DNA of 35,533 nucleotides from Coriobacteriia bacterium (GTDB taxonomy: Bacteria; Actinomycetota; Coriobacteriia; Anaerosomatales; PALSA-660): positions 1 to 35,533 of the forward strand of contig JAUSAU010000037.1 of the NCBI GenBank assembly GCA_030652345.1. Reading direction: 5' to 3'. Position 1 is the stretch's first letter; every line of letters starts with the position of its first letter. Below are positions 30,870-35,533 of the stretch, in pieces. A model generated the notes under the pieces. It was given only the letters and a program-made list of their open reading frames with translations, had not been told where the DNA came from and did not search any database. A program made the position numbers and the translations under genes.

Positions 30870-31940
30870 ATGATCCACGCAGCGTGCGGCAGCGCGCGTC
30901 GGGCGTCCGGGAGACCGGCCGCCCGGCGCGCGCTGTTCTGTGCGGTCCTGCTCGCGGCTGTGCTCGCGCTCTCCGGGTGCGTGCCGCCGACACCGGATCT
31001 CGGGCAGTCCGATGCGCCGGTCCCGACGGCCGCGCCCGAGCCTACCGTCGCGCCCGTACCCGAGCCGACGCCCACGCCGACCCCGGTGCCGACTCCGACG
31101 CCGGAGCCGACCGTCGCCCCGAAGCCGCGTCCGCTGCGTCTCGACGTGCGCCGCGTGCTGGCCGACTCGCTCGCCATCGAGCGTTTCGGCGTCCGTCCGG
31201 GTGGCAGCGGGGCCGAGCACCGTGCGGCCGACTACGTCGCGGCCCGGATGCGGGCGCTCGGCTACACCGTGCGGATCGAGGAGTTCCCGGTGCCCGCCGG
31301 CACGAGCCGCAACGTGATCGCGCGCATGCCGGGAGCCGACCCGCGTGTGCTCGTCCTCGGGGGCCACGTGGACTCGAAGCGCGGCACGCTCGGCGCGAAC
31401 GACGATGCGGCCGGCTGCGCGATCCTGCTCGAGATCGCGCGCGTCGTGAAGGTCCGCAGGCCGCCGGTGACCGTCGAGTTCGTCTTCTTCGGTTCCGAGG
31501 AGTACAACGACGGCAAGCCGCGCGACCATCACTGGGGTTCGCGCTACCGTGTCCGCCGGATGTCGAAGGCCGAGCGGCGTAACACCGCCGGCATGATCTC
31601 AGCGGATGTGGTCGGCTTCGGTCGCAATCTGTATGTCCGCACCATGCGGGTGGGCCCGCGCACGATGTCGGACCACCTGCTCGCCGAGGCGCACGACTTG
31701 AACGTCCATCTCGCCTATCTCAAGGATCCCGGTCCGACCGGGTGGAGCGATCACGAGCCCTATGAGAAGGCGGGGATCCCGGCGGCATGGCTCGAGCGTC
31801 TCCAGGACCCTCAGTACCACAAGATGGGCGATACGACCGCCCATCTGCAGAAGGAACGGCTGCGCGAGTCGGGCCAGTTCCTGCTCGACGTCGTCATGCG
31901 GATGGATGACGACGCGCTGGCCAAGCTGGGGCATCACTAG
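30870..31940 (+). CDS. M28-family zinc peptidase lipoprotein
   Basis: A 356-aa product coupled to the previous gene (ATG one base after its stop). A long signal peptide ends in lipobox LSGC (Cys37), followed by a Pro/Thr-rich spacer (about 50-88) that sets the enzyme off the membrane. The M28 catalytic domain shows the ligands in order: GGH166-V-D168, GANDD178, SE210-E211, D246 (SADVVGF) and H317 (QYHKMGDT). Such enzymes are aminopeptidases or related amidohydrolases. All metal ligands are present, so activity is likely. It closes the cell-surface operon 29578-31940. Confidence 0.9.
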   Translation: MIHAACGSARRASGRPAARRALFCAVLLAAVLALSGCVPPTPDLGQSDAPVPTAAPEPTVAPVPEPTPTPTPVPTPTPEPTVAPKPRPLRLDVRRVLADSLAIERFGVRPGGSGAEHRAADYVAARMRALGYTVRIEEFPVPAGTSRNVIARMPGADPRVLVLGGHVDSKRGTLGANDDAAGCAILLEIARVVKVRRPPVTVEFVFFGSEEYNDGKPRDHHWGSRYRVRRMSKAERRNTAGMISADVVGFGRNLYVRTMRVGPRTMSDHLLAEAHDLNVHLAYLKDPGPTGWSDHEPYEKAGIPAAWLERLQDPQYHKMGDTTAHLQKERLRESGQFLLDVVMRMDDDALAKLGHH

Positions 31941-32007
31941 ACGACGACCGGGATCCGGGCGCTGACCGTTCGCCAGAATATCCCTGCCGCCCGGCGTGCG
32001 GTGGCAT

Positions 32008-32013
32008 TAGGAT
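32008..32013 (+). promoter_or_regulatory. Candidate -10 box (TAGGAT) of the binding-protein/kinase operon
   Basis: TAGGAT stands 40 bp before GTG 32054, with GGAGG (32042-32046) between. No good -35 is seen. Confidence 0.35.
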
Positions 32014-32053
32014 GGATGAGGCTCTGACGTCCGCCCGCTCGGGAGGAGTCGCC

Positions 32054-33043
32054 GTGGTCAGGAGGGTGCTGTCAGCCCTGCTTGTGGTCGTCTTCGCCGC
32101 GCTCGCGCTCTCGTGTGCGCAGGCGCCGAAGCCCGCGGCCCCGCGCCAGCGCCTCGTCGTGGCCGCCACGCACCGGCCCTTCGCCGCCCTGTTCCCCATC
32201 GCCCGCGAGCGAGGATTCTTTGCCGCCCGCGGGCTCGACGTCGAGATACGGCCGTACACGACCGGGAACGCGGCGATCGCCGACGTCATCTCCGGTCGGG
32301 TCGACGTGGGCATGGCGTCGGACTTCGGCTATGCGAGCGCCGCCGTCGGGTCCGACGGGTTCCGCATCCTGGCTCAGGTCGCCAACGGGGTCGACCACCA
32401 GATGGTCGTCTTGAAGGGCAGCGGACTCACCACACCGCGCGATCTCGCGGGCAAGCGCGTCGGAGTGCGAGCCGGAGCCGCGCAGTTCACGTTCATGCTA
32501 TCCCGTCTGCTCGCCGAGTCCGGCGTGTCGAGTGAGACGGTCACGGTGGTGAGCGTTCCGGAGACGCAGACGGCCACCGCACTTCTCGAGCGCCGCGTCG
32601 ACGCGATGATCACGTGGGCTCCGCTGCCCACCGCCGATGCGGAGGCCCTCGCGGGTCGGGTGGACGTCTGGTCGCTCGCCTCGGTCGCGAAGACGTGGAG
32701 CCTCGTCTGTGTGAGCCCGTCGACGCTCGCGGCCAGAGGGCCGGCGGTGCGTGAGTTCCTCGCAGCGCTCGTGGATGCGCAGTACTGGGCCGAGCAGCAT
32801 CCCGACGAGGCGGTCGCGATCGCACGAGCCTGGTCCGGGCAGCCGGACGCGTATGGGAGCGGCTGGCCCGTCGAGGCGCTCTACGTGGACCTCTCGCAGA
32901 CCTCCGTCGTGCGCATCGAAGAAGAGGCCCGCTGGATCGAGCGAACCACCGGCGTGCGCCCGAAGGCGCCGGTCGAGTCGCTGGTCGCGCCGGAGCCCCT
33001 CCGGGCCGTCGACCCCGCGCTCGTGACGATCTTGGCGAGGTAG
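32054..33043 (+). CDS. ABC-type solute-binding lipoprotein (SsuA/NMT1-like)
   Basis: GTG 32054 is chosen over ATG 32012 because GGGAGGAG lies 7 bp before it and it gives a clean lipoprotein signal peptide (VVRRVLSALLVVVFAALALS then Cys21). The 329-aa protein has the two-lobe layout of NMT1/SsuA binding proteins: ARERGFFAARGLDVEIRPY, GRVDVGMASDFGYASA, LAGKRVGVRAG, and VDAMITWAPLP. These bind taurine-, nitrate- or thiamine-precursor-like ligands. No permease or ATPase gene is adjacent; instead a histidine kinase gene follows 4 bp later, so it may serve as the sensor's ligand receptor rather than a transporter part. Confidence 0.87.
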   Translation: MVRRVLSALLVVVFAALALSCAQAPKPAAPRQRLVVAATHRPFAALFPIARERGFFAARGLDVEIRPYTTGNAAIADVISGRVDVGMASDFGYASAAVGSDGFRILAQVANGVDHQMVVLKGSGLTTPRDLAGKRVGVRAGAAQFTFMLSRLLAESGVSSETVTVVSVPETQTATALLERRVDAMITWAPLPTADAEALAGRVDVWSLASVAKTWSLVCVSPSTLAARGPAVREFLAALVDAQYWAEQHPDEAVAIARAWSGQPDAYGSGWPVEALYVDLSQTSVVRIEEEARWIERTTGVRPKAPVESLVAPEPLRAVDPALVTILAR

Positions 33044-33047
33044 GGCC

Positions 33048-34523
33048 GTGTCCCTGAAAGCGCGCGCCCTCCTGGCTGCGGCCGTCCTCCTGGTCGTCGG
33101 CGTGCTCGGTGTCGTCGGGTTCGTGGTGGCGCTCCAGGGCCTTGAGCGCGCGACGTCGACGCAGCGATCGTATGCGGCGCTCCTCGCCGATGTCTCGTCC
33201 ATGCGCGACCTGATCTTCGAGTACGTCGCGGACGGGAAGCCGGACGCGGCCGCACGCGTCGCGGACCAGGCAGCGTACGTCCGGGGACGCATCGACAGCA
33301 TCGATCTGCCGGTCAGCGATGCGCGGTCGACGGCGGATCTCGCGCGCGTGGAGTCCGAGCTGCGGGAGATCGAGTCCGGAGCGCGCCAGCTGAGTCTGGG
33401 GGCGAAGGAGCCGCTCGGATCGGCGAGCAGGGCGGAACTCGAGCGCGGCGTCTACGCGCGGGCCACGGATATCGCCGCTGCAGTCATCGCCATGCAGGAG
33501 CGGTCGAACGCGCAGACCAACGACAGCCTCGGGTCGGTCAGGACGGCCGGACAGCTCGCCGCCCTGTTCGCGGCCCTGCTCGCTTCGGGCGCCGTGGCCG
33601 CTGTCGGGCTGCGCATCGCGCGCGGCCTCGACCTGCTGGGCAGGGGGCTCGGCGCGTACGCCGCCGGTGACCGTGCCGTCCGCGTCGATGTCGGAGGTCA
33701 CGACGAGATCACGCAGGTCGCGGCGCGCTTCAACGAGATGGCGACGCTTGTCGAGGACCGCGAGCGTGAACTCGCCTTCACCAACGAGCGACTGCTGGCG
33801 GCGGACCGCGCCAAGTCGGGGTTCATCGCCAACATGAGCCACGATCTCCGGACGCCGCTCAACTCCATCATCGGCTTCAGCGGCGTCATGCTCGGGGGGA
33901 TGACCGGGCCGCTGTCCGACGAGCAGCAACGTCAGGTCGAGTTCATCAACCGCTCCGGCAAGCACCTCAAGACCCTCGTCGACGATGTCCTGGATCTCGC
34001 TCGGATGGACAGCATCGGGTGGGAGCCGCATCCGCGCCGCTTCGCCCTCGAGCCGCTCGTGCGCGATGTCATCGATACCGTGCTCGCATCAGCCCGGAGC
34101 AAGGGTCTCGAGGTGATCGAGGGCGTCGAGCCGCCCGATGCGTGGGTCATCGCGGACGAGGTGGGGGTGCGGCGGATCCTGACGAACCTGGCCGGCAACG
34201 CGGTCAAGTTCACGCGCGAGGGGTCCGTCGGGGTCTATGCGCGGGTCACCGCGGACGCTCTCGTCCTGACGGTCACGGACACCGGGCCCGGGATCGCACC
34301 GGAGGACCGCGACCGCATCTTCGAGCCCTTCGAGCAGGCCGGCGTCGACCCGGCGGTGGCCAAGGAGGAAGGCAGCGGCCTGGGCCTCGCCATCACCCGC
34401 CGCATAGTCTCGGTCCTCGATGGCGAGATGGATCTGGAATCGCGCGTCGGGCACGGCTCCACGTTCGTCGTGACGCTGCCGGTCGCCGTTTCGCGCCGCT
34501 TCCGCGACGGTGACACCGGCTGA
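33048..34523 (+). CDS. Membrane histidine kinase with HAMP domain
   Basis: A 491-aa sensor kinase: membrane span ~7-29, a helical extracytoplasmic domain (about 30-165), a second span (~168-192), HAMP ([20 protein letters not shown]), HisKA with phospho-acceptor in [16 protein letters not shown], and HATPase with N-box [11 protein letters not shown]1 DTGPGIAP and G2 GSGLGLAIT. The start is GTG 33048 with AGGTAGGG nearby. It is tied to the upstream binding lipoprotein in one operon. No response regulator follows; its phospho-partner is elsewhere, the orphan regulator at 16308-16691 being one candidate. Confidence 0.92.
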   Translation: MSLKARALLAAAVLLVVGVLGVVGFVVALQGLERATSTQRSYAALLADVSSMRDLIFEYVADGKPDAAARVADQAAYVRGRIDSIDLPVSDARSTADLARVESELREIESGARQLSLGAKEPLGSASRAELERGVYARATDIAAAVIAMQERSNAQTNDSLGSVRTAGQLAALFAALLASGAVAAVGLRIARGLDLLGRGLGAYAAGDRAVRVDVGGHDEITQVAARFNEMATLVEDRERELAFTNERLLAADRAKSGFIANMSHDLRTPLNSIIGFSGVMLGGMTGPLSDEQQRQVEFINRSGKHLKTLVDDVLDLARMDSIGWEPHPRRFALEPLVRDVIDTVLASARSKGLEVIEGVEPPDAWVIADEVGVRRILTNLAGNAVKFTREGSVGVYARVTADALVLTVTDTGPGIAPEDRDRIFEPFEQAGVDPAVAKEEGSGLGLAITRRIVSVLDGEMDLESRVGHGSTFVVTLPVAVSRRFRDGDTG

Positions 34524-34575
34524 CATCCCGGCGCGGGAGGCCGCGAATCGACTCCACGAGCGGCCGCTCCTCGCG

Positions 34576-34581
34576 TACACT
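34576..34581 (+). promoter_or_regulatory. -10 box (TACACT) of the isocitrate dehydrogenase gene
   Basis: TACACT lies 66 bp before ATG 34648. An imperfect GGCCGC/GCGGCC stem just upstream (34539-34565) may mark the end of the kinase transcript. The -10 hexamer is identical to that before the synthase gene at 22581. Confidence 0.5.
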
Positions 34582-34647
34582 GGTGCGCGCACATCCCCGC
34601 GCGCGAGCGCGCCCGCACACCCGGATCCGACTAAGGAGACCCCACGC

Positions 34648-35533
34648 ATGGCGAAGCATACGGTCACGCTCATTCCCGGTGACGGCATCGGCCCCGAACT
34701 GACGAGCGCGATGCGTCGCGTCGTCGAGGCCGCCGGCGTGGACATCGAGTGGGAGGTCGCCGAGGCCGGGACCGACGTGATGGAGAAGTACGGCACGCCG
34801 CTGCCCGAGCACGTCCTCGACTCGATCCGGAAGAACCGAGTCGCCATCAAGGGCCCGATCACGACGCCCGTCGGCACCGGCTTCCGGTCCGTGAACGTGT
34901 CGATCCGCAAGGAGCTCGACCTCTACGCGTGCGTGCGCCCGGCGTTCTCGATGGTCGGCAACGGCGCCCGCTACGACGACATCGACCTGGTCATCGTCCG
35001 TGAGAACACCGAGGACCTCTACGCGGGCATCGAGTTCCCCGAGGGCAGCGACGGCGCGAAGAAGCTCATCGAGTTCGCGGCGGCCGAGGGCGCGGGCGTC
35101 ATCCGCCCCGACTCCGGCATCTCGCTCAAGCCGATCTCGATCACCGGCTCCCGCCGCATCGTGAAGTACGCCTTCGACTACGCGATCGCCAACGGCCGCA
35201 AGAAGGTCACGGCCGTGCACAAGGCCAACATCCTGAAGCACTCGGACGGCCTGTTCCTGCGCGTGGCCCGCGAGGTCGCGGCGGAGTACAAGGACTCGGG
35301 CATCGAGTTCGAGGACTACATCGTGGACGCGACGTGCATGCAGCTCGTACTGCACCCCGAGTGGTGGGACGTGCTCGTGTTGCCGAACCTCTACGGCGAC
35401 ATCGTGTCCGACCTCGCCGCGGGGCTCATCGGCGGCCTCGGTATCGCGCCGGGCGCCAACATCGGTGCCGACTGCGCCGTGTTCGAGCCGACGCACGGCT
35501 CCGCCCCCAAGTACGCCGGCAAGGACATGGCGA
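34648..35533 (+). CDS. icd: Isocitrate dehydrogenase, 3' end outside the window
   Basis: ATG 34648 follows AAGGAG (34633-34638); 295 codons are present before the window ends. The fold is that of the isocitrate/isopropylmalate dehydrogenases. The substrate loop S81-V-N83-V-S-I-R87-K and LYACVRP (R97) fit isocitrate rather than isopropylmalate; [23 protein letters not shown], and [17 protein letters not shown] are intact. HGSAPK288-Y289 has the Lys-Tyr seen in the NADP-binding E. coli enzyme, so NADP use is possible, but other determinants lie outside the window. It makes 2-oxoglutarate, completing a path from the synthase and hydratase at 22.6-25.7 kb. A homoisocitrate dehydrogenase role is the main alternative. 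Confidence 0.88.
   Translation, partial: MAKHTVTLIPGDGIGPELTSAMRRVVEAAGVDIEWEVAEAGTDVMEKYGTPLPEHVLDSIRKNRVAIKGPITTPVGTGFRSVNVSIRKELDLYACVRPAFSMVGNGARYDDIDLVIVRENTEDLYAGIEFPEGSDGAKKLIEFAAAEGAGVIRPDSGISLKPISITGSRRIVKYAFDYAIANGRKKVTAVHKANILKHSDGLFLRVAREVAAEYKDSGIEFEDYIVDATCMQLVLHPEWWDVLVLPNLYGDIVSDLAAGLIGGLGIAPGANIGADCAVFEPTHGSAPKYAGKDMA

Noticed and set aside
34539..34565. Imperfect GGCCGC/GCGGCC stem after the kinase gene as a terminator
   Set aside because: The stem is only 6 bp with a 15-nt loop and no T-run; it may be chance in GC-rich DNA.
1..35533. CRISPR arrays, tRNA or rRNA genes, insertion sequences, integrase or phage genes
   Set aside because: I looked for regular repeats, tRNA-like cloverleaf sequences, transposase motifs and terminal inverted repeats and found none I could support, including around the toxin-antitoxin island.

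Overview
The window is GC-rich throughout (by eye well above 60%). Genes are tightly packed with many 4-bp ATGA/GTGA overlaps, frequent GTG starts and strong GGAGG-type ribosome sites. Several -10 boxes read TANNNT, most often TACACT. Lipoproteins, an L,D-transpeptidase, type IV pilin genes and an anaerobe-style homocitrate/citrate-forming module point to a high-GC Gram-positive, most likely an actinobacterium of the Coriobacteriia/Anaerosomatales kind. This placement is inference; no rRNA or tRNA is present to test it.

Layout. (1) 1-3066: housekeeping-like run of a 5'-truncated unknown gene, a thermonuclease lipoprotein, a dual-specificity phosphatase and a diacylglycerol-kinase-family lipid kinase. 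(2) About 3.1-15.2 kb: an accessory island rich in nucleotidyltransferase-based toxin-antitoxin modules. It holds two MNT/HEPN pairs, an intact AbiEi/AbiEii pair facing the decayed remains of another AbiE pair, a DUF6036-like nucleotidyltransferase with a winged-helix partner, and a HicB antitoxin preceded by what looks like a HicA stump. A DUF2442-type XRE regulator, a membrane-anchored unknown, a Nudix hydrolase and an HNH endonuclease lie among them. Most modules have palindromes at or just upstream of their start codons. (3) 15.1-18.6 kb: a membrane protein, a single-domain response regulator, a divergent histidine kinase with an incomplete GAF domain, and two small unknowns. (4) 18.7-22.4 kb: a three-gene type IV pilin operon whose first product is a pilin stalk carrying about four Ig/CNA-B-like repeats. 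Its promoter overlaps a near-perfect CRP-type site. (5) 22.5-25.7 kb: a NifV/homocitrate-synthase-family enzyme and a two-subunit aconitase/isopropylmalate-dehydratase-family hydratase. (6) 25.7-29.5 kb: an acyltransferase-3 membrane protein, convergent with an SGNH-MBOAT-small-membrane-protein operon for surface O-acylation. (7) 29.5-31.9 kb: a secreted protein, a YkuD L,D-transpeptidase and an M28 peptidase lipoprotein. (8) 32-34.5 kb: a solute-binding lipoprotein joined to a membrane histidine kinase. (9) 34.6 kb to the end: isocitrate dehydrogenase, truncated by the window.

How it fits together. The synthase, the hydratase and the isocitrate dehydrogenase could form the oxidative half of an incomplete TCA cycle (oxaloacetate and acetyl-CoA to 2-oxoglutarate) if the NifV-like enzyme is a Re-citrate synthase. 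The operons at 22.5 and 34.6 kb share the same -10 hexamer. The most unusual part is the nucleotidyltransferase island: four intact modules plus a relic within 12 kb, with related TACT/AGTA palindromes at two neighbouring, divergently transcribed modules.
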